Below the pieces are notes generated by a model that saw only the letters and a list, made by a program, of their open reading frames with translations, made no database searches and had not been told where the DNA came from. Shown here in pieces: positions 12,601 to 24,600 of a stretch of 64,000 bases of DNA (position 1 is the first letter of the stretch; the number at the start of each line of letters is the position of its first letter). Source of the stretch: Ursus arctos (taxonomy: Eukaryota > Chordata > Mammalia > Carnivora > Ursidae); contig NW_026622986.1 in NCBI RefSeq assembly GCF_023065955.2, forward strand, positions 18,067,848 to 18,131,847. The letters run 5' to 3'. Both the position numbers and the translations under genes were made by a program.

Positions 12601-15600
12601 TCAATTTGCAAACATTCTCAGATGCTTAAATCCAAACTAGAATGATAATGTGAAGTGAGCTAGATTAATCCTCCTTATAGAAAATGACTGAGGAGAAGTC
12701 ATTTTAAAAGAGAGAGGGAGGTGGAGATTTTAGGATGCCATTTTATGAGCTATTCCCCATTAACAATTTTATAAACAAAGACCACAAAGAAAATTTCTGG
12801 AAATGGATGGGCCATGCCACGAAATGGTGAGATCCGTCTCACCAGGGCTCCTTCAGGCAGAGGCTAAATCATCTAGCACAGAAGTAATACAGGCTACTCA
12901 GGACTCAGGAGGTGTTCGACAGCCTATGTTTTTATCTGTAGTGGCTCCAGGGTCCTGCTTCAGGAGCTCTAGAGGAGTCCATGCTGTGGGACTAGCAGTG
13001 CAGTTACCCATATAGTAGTTATAAAATATCCTGAAGTTGGAAATGTATATAGACCTTAGGTATATATATGATACAACAATATACTAGGCTATCCAATATA
13101 CAAGATAACATATAAACTACTTTTAGAAACATATTTATATGTAAATATATAAGACTATGGCAAGTGTCCTCCACTAGTTGGGTATCCGGTAGCAAAGCGA
13201 CCTTGATTGCTACACAATAACGACAAGTCCTAAGAAATCAAATTTATCAGAAAATTTATTAGCTTGACATAATTTTCCATTAGCTGTTTTAAGGATGAAA
13301 ATTAATATGATAAATTAAAGTTCAGCTGCCTCCAATTTGACGTAATCTTAATTCTAAAGTGGTACTTCGTTGCAGCTATAAATGAAATGACTTTTAATGC
13401 CACAAGTAGAAAATTACGCAGCCTTTTAAAGAAAGAGTGCTTTTTAAAATTGTGCTTGATGACTCACCATTTCTGTGATAACCTCCTAAATGATCAGCGT
13501 TGCTTATGTTTATAAAGCCACAAGTCATACAAACTAAACCAGGCACCCAGGAAAAAGGAGCAAGGTACACGCTATCTCCTTTTATTTAAGAAGAAGGAAC
13601 AAATCTGACGAAGGTTTCTTCTTGGCTTAATAGATCTGGTCACTCATTAAACTCCTCCACCTTTCCCCGAGAAAGTTATAATACAGAATGTAATGGAACT
13701 GACATAATGGTTTTTGCCGACTTAAATGGAGGTCCTTAATGGGTTTCCTGTTTAACGTAACTAATTGATGAAAATGTAAAAATATGTTCATGAGAATTAG
13801 ATATCCTGATGGATTGTATCAATGGATAGACTCTAACAAGATGAGTGATCCCTGGAATAACATGGGGGTGCTGCGTGTGAGTCCTGATAATTGACTACAT
13901 ATGCAGGATTGGATGTGAGAACAGAGTGGGGCAGAACTAAACAAGGCTTAAGGATACTTGGTGACAGAAATCTCAATGTAGTTATCAGAAGGAAAACACT
14001 GTGATCTATGGATACATGAATAATATTGGATAGCACAGAAGAGATCATAACCCCCACTAAATTAATTGGACGGTTCTAATTAGGAGAGGTCAGACCACAT
14101 CTAGAACATTCTGGGCATCTTAAGAAAGAGTGGATTAATTGGAAATTGTGCAGAGGAGGGCAATTAGGGGTATAGGGGCTCAGGACCTTACTCCGTGCAG
14201 ATGGTCTGGAGGAATGGGAGTTACTGACATCTGGAGTTGCATCCGGTGAACTAGAGTCTTCCTACCTGGCTGCCAGGGGAAGACACACCAGGGCTTCCTT
14301 AAGGGAGGAGCTTTGTGTCACAGCTTCCACGATTTAGAGACTGTGACACCCCAGCGTGAGTTCCATTTCAGCAAACGTTTTCAAGAAGAAGTTGGTGGGG
14401 GAGCCAGACAGGAGATTTAAATACTGATAGTTACAAGAGATGGTTTTCTTTCTTTATGGTGAGATGCGATGATTTTATTTTTAAAAATGAGTTTTGTAAA
14501 TATCATCTTAATCCTCTAGGCAAGTATATTATCTAAGTTAAACAAATGGTTAATACTGTTTATTAAAACTCACGAGGGGTTTAAGTTCATGAGAATATTT
14601 AGTAAACTCATTTATTCATTCATTCGCTAAGCATTTATTGCATTTCTATTCCCTGTCATTGAGTATGAGAGGCACAGGATATTAAAAGATGTGTGAGAAG
14701 AGATAGGCGTAGCTCTCAAGGAACTAGTATTGGTAAAAAGTTTTTCCTTAAGTTGAACTGTTATTCTTTTCTGTTAAAAATTAGATCTTATTTTGTTCTT
14801 GTGAATACTCTTCTAGTTTTTCTCTTTAAATTGACTCTGTTCTCCTGCGTCGAGTTATTCTAACTCCATTTAATACCTTTTTATTATAAAACTTTTAATA
14901 TCTATTTAAAATTAATTTTAAAATAATTTATTCTTTCATTCATTCCTGTTTTTATTTTTATTCATTCATTCATTGAGCAAATATTTATTGATTCTTACTT
15001 TGTGCCAGGCACTATTTTGGGTTCTGAGCAATCACCAAGCTAGATAGTTATGTTCTTGTGAGGGAAGACAGAAAATAAGTAATTCTACAAAAATAAAACA
15101 AAAGTAATTGAAAATTGTGAAGGAAATACATAGGATAATGGAACAGGCTGAGAGTAAAAGGGATAATTTCTTTGCTGTCTTCTGAATCTTCTTTTTTCTC
15201 TCTTGTTGAATTTGTTACTTCTACTATTGAAGTAATCATTCTCACGCCTTCTTTCCATCCCAGGAGGGAACAAATTGAAATGGTAGCAATGGATGACATT
15301 GTCATGATGCTCATTTCCCTTACAGAGAATAGGTCTTGACATATCTCAGAAATCTGCCTGCATGTCTTATTTTCTCCCAAAGGTTGAGCATTCAGTGAGG
15401 TTTATGTTATATTACAGCTGTGCCTATGGAAAGTAATAACAATTAATTAAAAAATGAAAAATTCACCTTTAAATGTCTGGTCATTTCCCCCACTTTGTCG
15501 GTTGCTTTCTCAAGATTTAAAACTCGGACATTTATGACCCTAAAAGCTCATAGATTTGGAAGGTTTCCCAAAACCGTAGCTGAGATTTAAGTTAGTTGAA

Positions 15601-18600
15601 TATGAGTAGGGATTTCAGCATGCATAGGGTCGAGGACTTTTGAAATTAACAGGAAAGAGTCAAAATTAGGAGTCTAACCTGAAACACTGAGTATATAACC
15701 TAAAGCACTGAGTATATTCTCTTGTTATAGAGGCTTAGGCAAATAGGACCATCAGTGGTGGGATTCAAATACACAAACTCCTAGCAAAACACTGAAATTT
15801 AACAGGTAAGAAGGTAGTATACCCCTGAAGAAACTAACAATGATTTGTGTTTTTAAAGGTTGCCTATAAGCAGAAACACGATGCTGCCAAAGGATTCTCA
15901 GATTATGCCCACATGAAGGAACCACCTGACATCAAACATGCCATGGAGGTCAATAAACACCAGAGTAATGTAAGGACGCCATCCCTCATGATTTTCTGAG
16001 AAATTGTGGTTACCCACGTCAGGGCTAATGGATATGTGGTGGAAATTTACATATTACAACTCTCCTCTTCAAAACGACTTTACAATTCCTTTTTTTTTTT
16101 TTTTTAAATCTCTCAGTGTTCAGTCATAAATTCATCTGAATTATTCTATCAAAAGTCATTAAAACCCTGTGGAATGCCTTTAAAATGTCAGGTCCTTGCA
16201 GATATTGGCAATTCTGCTTTGGACCTGTTGGATTAGTGGCATTTCCTAGAGTGCCGTTGACTTGATGATGAAGTGCCTGCAGTTGCCAGTCGAGGATTGT
16301 AGAAGAACTGGGAGAAAGGGCACCAGAAATCCCTGGCCTGGGGGAGAGTCACTTACAAAGGCTAGTGAGATTGTCCCCCACTACCGTTTCTTTTGGAATG
16401 CAAATGCAGAGCAAATGGTCAAACTCAAGACCCATGGAGAACACGAAAGCAGTTAATGCCAAACGGCTGGCTTAGCAGAAGAAACCAGGGGAGAGGAAAT
16501 GAGCCCATAGAAAATGAATTCTTTCAAAAGCTTTAAGTTAGCAGATTATAAAGTTGTAAGTTAGCAAGTGCACCAAAACTTCCATGTGTTTGCTCGATGA
16601 CCGCCACTACCCTAGCGGCCTAGAAGAATAATTTCTGGCTGAAATTTCAGTGGAAGCTTATTTGTCTCCCCATTAGGAGTTCTTTGCTCTCTAGGAGGAA
16701 TGTAGGAAATGTTCGTTAGGTTCTTTATGGGCCAGAATCAGTTCAGATAAAGATGTCTGCCTTAATTGGGTCAAGAAACTCCCTTTCTTTGGAAAGTACC
16801 TGAAACATCTTCGTCCTCTCCCATGGGCCCTGTCCCACCACTTAGCTCCTTTACTGAATGGTGCTTTGATGACTCTGGGTCCCCAGGGCCTCAGCTGGGC
16901 AGGATCTCTTTCCAGGATGGCAACAGTTATCTGGTGTTAAATTGCAATCCATCAATGCTGAAGTAAAAACGGAGTGAGGTTTTACATTTTAACTCCAATG
17001 TGTAAACATATGCCAGGCCCAAGACAATTTCCCAAGATGGTTTAACCTTGATGAGAGAGGAGAATGCTACACGTCTGTAATTAACAGCAAGGCCATTTTA
17101 AGGGGATGCTTCGTAAGAACGGTTTGCTTACAGAACGACGGTCATAACCATAATAACTACCACTTAGCTAGCTCTGCTGTGCAGCGGGAACTCCGCCAAG
17201 ACTCCGATTGTTTCCAACTCTCACAAAATCCCTGTACTGAGTCCCATTCTGTAGATGAAGAAGATGAGACGAAAGAGTCAAACTCCTAGTTCCACACTTT
17301 CTGTTAGGCCTTGCTACCTCCCTTTTAAGGAGGTCGAGATTTTAAATGAAATTTTTTAAATGTGGGATGAAATAGGTTATCATCAGAATTTAGATCAACA
17401 GATTCAAGGCGCTGCAGGAAAGAAGGCGTCGGTGGTGGTCCAGGAGGGGCCGGAGCGCGTTACACAGACCCTCGGGGGGCTGCTTCCAACTCTATAATTC
17501 AATGAAATTCAAATACGGAAGTTCCTTATCATAGAACTGGGGTTATTATTTTAACTCTGCCTTTTCTTTTAAAAGGTCTTTGATTGAGGGATTGAGGGAA
17601 TAGAGTATAAAGGCCTTTTCTCTTCCATTCAATACTGTGTACTTATGGGAGAAGGATGTATTTACTTACACTCCTCTGCCTACTCGGCTCGACCTTCACA
17701 TGCAAAGTTTGTACATATAATAGGATTTAGAAAGTGTTTAAGACTATTTACTCAGATTTAAAGTGAGAATGATATTTGTATTCTACCTGTGAAGTAGTTG
17801 ACATTCCCCTAGAGTCAAGGCACTTAGAATAATACATTTGTTGTCCCTACAATATGAAATTTAAACACAGGTCTTGAAAGCCACAGGAAAGCAAGTACCT
17901 CTCCTGGTTTGTAGGTGAAGCTAGTACATCTTCACAAAAGATGAAACTCTGCCTCCCACAAAACTTCAGCCCGGTGAAACCCATTTGCAGAGAATCTACT
18001 AGTAAAATTATCTTTTGGTAATGTGGGATGTCCCTTGACATGATGCCTCTAGATGAGCTGATTTATCTTAGAAGAAAATGTGCTGTCACGTGTACCTCTG
18101 ATTTGCCTGGAAACAATGCATCTTTGCTTACCTTTTTATTTTATGTTTCTACCAAGAGCAAGTCAGCTTCCCGATATCTGTTAGAGAACCAAGAAACTGG
18201 GCCAACTGCAGATTAAACCTTTTAATTTCTGCCTCTTTTCAGCTCAGACTTTTATTAGAAGATTTATCAGTGGGCCAAATGGCATGTTTTTCCTTTCAGA
18301 ACCGTTCTCTTCCTCATGCCTTTAGAGGCGTGAATAGGCAGAAGAGGATGGGGAGAGGACTTCTGGGAGGGCCAACTGAATTCTCACCTCTGTGTAACTG
18401 AGAGTTTCAAGAGGAAGACTGTTCTAGGGGCAATAGTCTCTTCTGTCCCCCCACCTCCCACCCAGTTCAGTGAGCACGGAACAGGGGTGAAAATCATTTA
18501 TCCAAATACCCTCCACTGTAGCATATGGTAGAAAAGAAATTTAGAGTCAGACCACATGTTGCCTGGATGATCTTGGACAAGTTACCTAATACCTCCACAT

Positions 18601-21600
18601 CTCAGTGTTCCCATCTCTAAAGTGGGGCAGTGATATCTACCTCACTGGGCTCTCGTGAGTATTAAATGAGATGGGTTATATAAAGGGCTTTGCAGAAGAG
18701 CAGCTCCACAAAATATGAGTCCTCTTTGGTCCCCCGCCAATTACAAAGGGTGATTTGAGAGGTTAGGATGATTTCATAGTCAATTTGAAAATAATTAACA
18801 GAGCTTAGATTGAGAAAAGGGCCAACTCCATATGAACTTTATATTAAGAAGCATTTAGGTCAGAAGGGCATGTTCAAATGATCCCGAACCCATATAACTA
18901 CTTATCTTGTTGATACTATAATCAAGAAATGATTAAAAACAGCCAATCTAAATCCTTTTGTATCTTAAGGGATGCCAAATTCTTCTAATGTAATCAGAGA
19001 AACTGGAGATACTCTATCCTGTTCCTTTCCCCTAAAGATGGGCTCAAAATGAAAACCCCAGTAACGTTATTAGTTCTCATCAATCTTATCAGAGACATGA
19101 AACCCAATCGTTCTGAAAGAAGTCAAACAAATTTTGAACTGCCATCTTAAGTTTTGTAAGTAATGTGCTCTGTATAGACTTGTGATGAAATTGGAGTGGT
19201 AAACTCTTCCAAAACACCATATTGGTCATCAATTCAACGTGTATTAGAAGGAAGTATTCAGCAGGAGACGTAAGAGACTTAATGTTCCTTTCAAGAATGA
19301 TATATATATTTTCTTAATGGTAATCAAAACTTATCAGGAGATAAAATTTCTTTTCCATCAGAAAGTGAAAAAGCTTAGAGATAAATCAGTAAAATGATAC
19401 TAGAGAGGCAGTCATGGTTCCGTGTGGTTCCCCAATGTGACTTTATAATAACAGCACTTTGGGAGTTAGTATTCAAATAGAGACGTGAATGTTTTGCTCA
19501 TCTCTGAGACAGAATAGTTAGTAATACCCATTCTGCCTTCTTTACAAGATTGTGGTGGTGGTAAAATTAACTCATGAATAAGAAAACTTCTATCAACTCT
19601 AAAATGCTTTTTGTACATAGTGACCACAATAATAATGAGAAAGATGCCACTCTGTATTTTACTCCATCTTTTAGGAGATCGAAAACTTGTCTGCCTTCTG
19701 ATGAATATCAGATCTTACATTTACCTGTATATAAAAGGTTTACATTCTCTCATAAAAATAATACTTACAGTTTAGTCGTTGGCTCATTTTTTACATACAG
19801 GATGCCCAGACCGAAATAAGCCTGAGACTGAGTTTCTAGTCCATGTGCCTATGTGAGATACCTGGGGGCTTCTCTAATGCTGGAGTTTAGAATAAAAGTA
19901 TTTCTTGGGAATGACTGCACGAGTGCTTTGAGGTTATAATTAAATACAGGCCACGCTACTCCCTTCTGTTCTGCAAATGTAAGCTGTAAATCCCCTCTAG
20001 TCTCTTCTCACCAAGAATCACGTTAACCTTCATCAGAGTAGCAAAAGGAATGATGGTTCTGGGCCAGTTGGGTTTGATTTCTTTAAGTCTGCTCATCAGC
20101 CCTAATTCCCCCACAGGTGTCTGTCTGGGGCTGCCATCCTGGCTGTCCGCTCACCTCTCAAACTTGGCATCTCCAAGGATCTAAATCTGAGTCTCTCATC
20201 GGCCAAGCCTGACTCAGAACAGTACAAGGAAAGGGATTCTGGATAACTAGTTCCAGTCCTGGGAGGGAATGTTGAGGAAGCCAGGTTGGATCCAGACAAT
20301 GCAGCACAACAAGGGTGGATGAGGATTTAATGCATTCCTGCATGTAAAGTGCTCAGAACAATGCCTGGCATGTTGGACCCTTTGCAGAAATGTAAAAAAA
20401 TGCAAAGATGTTCTATGCAATGAACGAATCGTTCAGTACTACATCAAAAACTAATGATGTATGTTGGCTAACTGAACGTGATAAAGCAAAAGATGCAGAT
20501 TATAGGGAACAAGCTGAGATTAAAAGACAATAAAACAATGAAAATACAAACAGGGACAAAGTGAACATGGTGAGACAAGGAAGAAATTAAAAAACAAATT
20601 TGATAGAATTAATATCTTTATTGGAGGCAATGAAGAACAGATTTGACTCTGCAGAAAAAACTGAAACGGAGACTGTGTTAATCGGGAGGTCCTAGGTTTA
20701 ACAACAAACTCCATCACAAGCTAGCTAAGTAAAACATGAGAATTTATTGGTTTATGTAATTGGAAATTCAAGCTACCTTTAGGTGTAACTGGGTCCAGAG
20801 GCTCAAGTGTCACTGGGACTCTTCCTCTCTCCCATCTCATGACTTTGCTTTCAGACACACTGTCTAGGTGGTCTCAAGATGACAGCTGGTGTTTCCAAAA
20901 TTAAATCATCCCTAGAGCCGCTAATCCCAGAGGGAAGGGCAGCAGCTCTTTTTCCCCCTCTAGCCTCAGATCCATCAGTGACTCTGGGCACCCCTCCCCC
21001 CCACCGCCTGGTTTTGTGTCTGCTCTCTTATTGATCATGGTTTCTAAAAGGATGAGATGTCTGATGGGACACCCCTGTCACCCAGAAGATGGGCTGCCCT
21101 GGACAGCCCCACCAAATCACATGGAGTAAGGGAGGACCAGTTTCCAAATGAAAAACCCCAGGCTGATACGTAAATTACACATGTCCATTACAAAGGCATA
21201 ACTTAGGAAAATGACTCAGCTACATGGAAAAGGGCCAGAAAAGGAATTTAGTGGGGGAAAAAAAAGGAGGAAGAGATCAAGCATGTAGGGTAATAATTTC
21301 AGCTGTTCCTGAGGAAGAAACCACAGTCTTTACAGATAAGATTGTATATTGTTATATGTTATTAAAAAGAAAAAGCAGTTTATGTTGGATACAAGATCAA
21401 GGTATAAGGAAATGATTATCATATGATAATTACTTTATTGCCATGTGTGAGACCTCTAGAAGGAAATGATGAAACTTCATTGAAAGGTATAATACAAAGT
21501 TTAAAGAAGTGGGGAAATATACCTTCTTCTCTTTGGAACAAACTGAAATAGTATTGAGAGATTTTGTAGGTTGAGTGCAATGCCCACTAAAGTTAACCAT

Positions 21601-24600
21601 TTGTTTCCTCTGCAGAACTAACTAGAATTATTCTAATGTTCATTAATGAGAATAAATAGTTAAAAATTAAGGAAAATTTTGAAATAGAAGGGCAGTAGAC
21701 AGAACTTGGTCTAAGGGATGTAAATCCTTATAGTGAGTGATACTTTCAAGAAATGTGTGAGCGAGGAAGTGAATGTTAAGTCCTTAATATGCTACCTGGT
21801 CCATAGTAAGTGGTTGAAAGTGGAGATTATTATTGATTGATATTATTATTTCTCCTCTTCCCCCTTCTCCTTCTCTTCTCTCTTCTCCTTTGTCCTCCCT
21901 CTTCCCATCTCCCTCCTCCTGCTGTTTCCTTCCATGCTCTGAGGATGCAGTAAGGAACAAAACATTAAATAAAATGAGGTAAAATCAATCATTGACCCTC
22001 AAGCTTGCACCCAAACACCGTCTTGTCATGAGAAGACAGCCTGAAGAATGGAAGCCAGTCCCTTGTTCCAATACAGTTAGCACTTAGGGGTTGAATTTGT
22101 TCAGGAAATAGGAAAAAGGCCATATATGTTCTTTGACCTTCCACTGCCACACCTCTTTTCGGCCATGTACTGTTTTTATTCTTCCTGGGTTCTAACAGAC
22201 TGCAGAACGGAGCAAAGACATATTGTAGGCATCTGAGAAATGTCAGGCGAGCTCTCCTCAGACCCAGGTTAGGAGGAGGAAGCCTCTCCGGCAGCCATGT
22301 TGCCGCAGCGCCAAGTTCAGACATCCTTGCAGACTGTGAAAACCAGGAGCCTACCGCCCTGTGACTCTCCATGTAAAGCCCCGTTCCTGTGGGATGTCCC
22401 CACGCAGTGGTGTTCTGGAAGATCTGACTAGTGACTGGGCTCCCGTGCTGTTCTCCTGTGTGGCTCTGTGGTGTCCGCTTGTTTGAATTTGCAGCTCTTG
22501 TCAATCTTAATATTTGTTTTGAGTCACATATGCCGGCCTCTAATTTGCAATTTACATGGATGATGGGGCCCTATTCAGCGTCCTGCTCCTGCCGCCTTTG
22601 TGCCCCTCACCTCTCTTCATGCAGTCATTAGGCTGAGCAGCATATAATTACATAACCCATACAAAGCTTAGATTTCTGGAAGTCTGCAGCTCTTTTCAAA
22701 AAGTAAGGGTTTCCATTTTTATCCTCATTCTTTTCTAAACAAAAAGACATTACCCCCCTGTGGTTTCTGTATGAATGCCGTAACTTAGAAACAGTTAGTC
22801 TTGTAGGTGGGTAGTAATTTTGGTTTGTTTTTACCTGAGAATCGGTTTTTGTTTACACAGCTTGTGTTTAACTGAGTGTAGGCGGAGGTGGATTGGCCAT
22901 CATTGGTGCGTGAGCCTGTTGTTATTTGAAGCCAATGAAATTGGCTTAATTTTAAATCCCTAAAGATTTTTAAATTCACCCAACAATACAACTCAGTTTC
23001 CAGCCCATTTTCATGTTTCTTTTGCTACCTGTGTGCACAAAACTTACCTGAATCACTTGTGAAGGTGAAGCCTATGAAAGCAGAAATATGTAAGAAAACA
23101 GATGTTCTTGCCAAAATTATGTTAATTCTATTGAAGTTGTGTTCACTTGTTAGATTCATGATTATAAACACTGTTTAAAAAATAGTCTTGGTGGTGAGGC
23201 AAATGCAAACCCTTAGAAGAGTAAATAGAAATGTATATAAATATTTCTTTGAAATAAAATAATATAATGCGTAGGGAGCCTCTCATTTCTTATACCTGAT
23301 GTGTTTTTGAAAGAAGTAAGAAAGTATAATTTTTTTTTGACTTGGCAAGATTAAAAGGAAAATAACAAGATACATTGATATTACCTAGAACACTGGCTCA
23401 TATTGATCAACAGGGGAATTTGTTAAAATGCAGGTTCTTGAACCCCATTTACCGAGATTCTGTTAACGTAGGTTTGGGGATGGGCCCCAGGAATCTAATT
23501 CTTGAATAAGTACGTTAGATGATGCCATTGTAGAAAGTTTACAGGCAACATTAGAAATATTTGTTTTGTACAAATACAATTAGCTGTGCATTTTGTATGG
23601 GTGTTCAGCTCTACATTTCTGTGTTCTACCTTTCTTTGCCTTGAAAAAATGAAGGTGGGTCTTAAAAATGACCATTGCTGCCCCCTTTGCATTAGAACTT
23701 TAAAGAACTAATGTAATGGGCAAATTGACCAGCCTCTGGTGATATTGCCAAATAGAATTACATCTGGAAAATAGATAAATACTCCCCATGACTGACCTCA
23801 GGAAGTAGAGAAATGGACAGACTGGTGAGGTGTTGACCGTGGGACATTATACCAGTTCTCATCTGGTCTCCCTTCCTTTGTCAGTTGAGTTAATCTAAAT
23901 AACCACCATCCTTTAAAGTACACTTGGTAAAATTTACATGTATTTTTCTCTTTAAATGTCTATTTTCCACATTTCAGTTTGATTGTATCTCGTGTACATT
24001 CCGAGAATGAATGTTCCTTAATGTCATTGCTTTTATTTTTGGAGGCTCAAGTCATTGCGATGATATTTGCTAGGTAATAAAAATATCAGTACACATGACT
24101 AGACTTGCCAGACATGGGCATTTTAAGAGTCCGGTCGGAAAAAGAAGAGAGAGCTGGAGAGGAGCAACTTCACGCACACTCGCCCCATGAAGTGGTTTTC
24201 TACACTCATGTGCTGGGCTTATCCTGAATCCAGTGGGGATCGAGACTGTGTGATGGGCAAGTTAAAGCGTTTGATGAGGATATTCTGTATGTGAATATGT
24301 ACATACACACTTACACGTGATGACATGCTTTTCAGGTGATAATTCCATAAGAATTCTGTAATATTCCGTAAGATTGGTTTTGTGCCGGAATCTCGGGCTC
24401 ACATTTTTTAGGTTGTATGAATCCAGTTCATATGTGATAATGCTAGTGAGACTTAGGTATGGTAGAAAAAATAAGGTATTTATTCAAATAAATGTTGTGC
24501 ATAAAAAAATTAAAAAAAAATTTGTGGTTGGTGGGTTCTCTAAGATAATTATGGCAAGGATAAATGATGGTATGGACATTAGGATTGGTAGTTCTATAAC

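Larger units (their letters stand above)
10326..15858 (+). other. NEBL intron 4 (5.5 kb)
   Basis: Non-coding. It has an L2 3' fragment (about 11090-11215), a MIR (about 11275-11530), two old repeat fragments near 14605-14740 and 14930-15100, and a 21-bp tandem duplication at 15675-15716. Nothing was recognised in 11.6-14.5 kb apart from AT-rich sequence. Confidence 0.85.

Noticed and set aside
21989..22504. 171-codon open frame on the minus strand, the longest in the window
   Set aside because: No recognisable domain, biased composition, in the middle of a NEBL intron and antisense to it. No splice or conservation argument supports coding; the length is plausible by chance in a GC-richer block.
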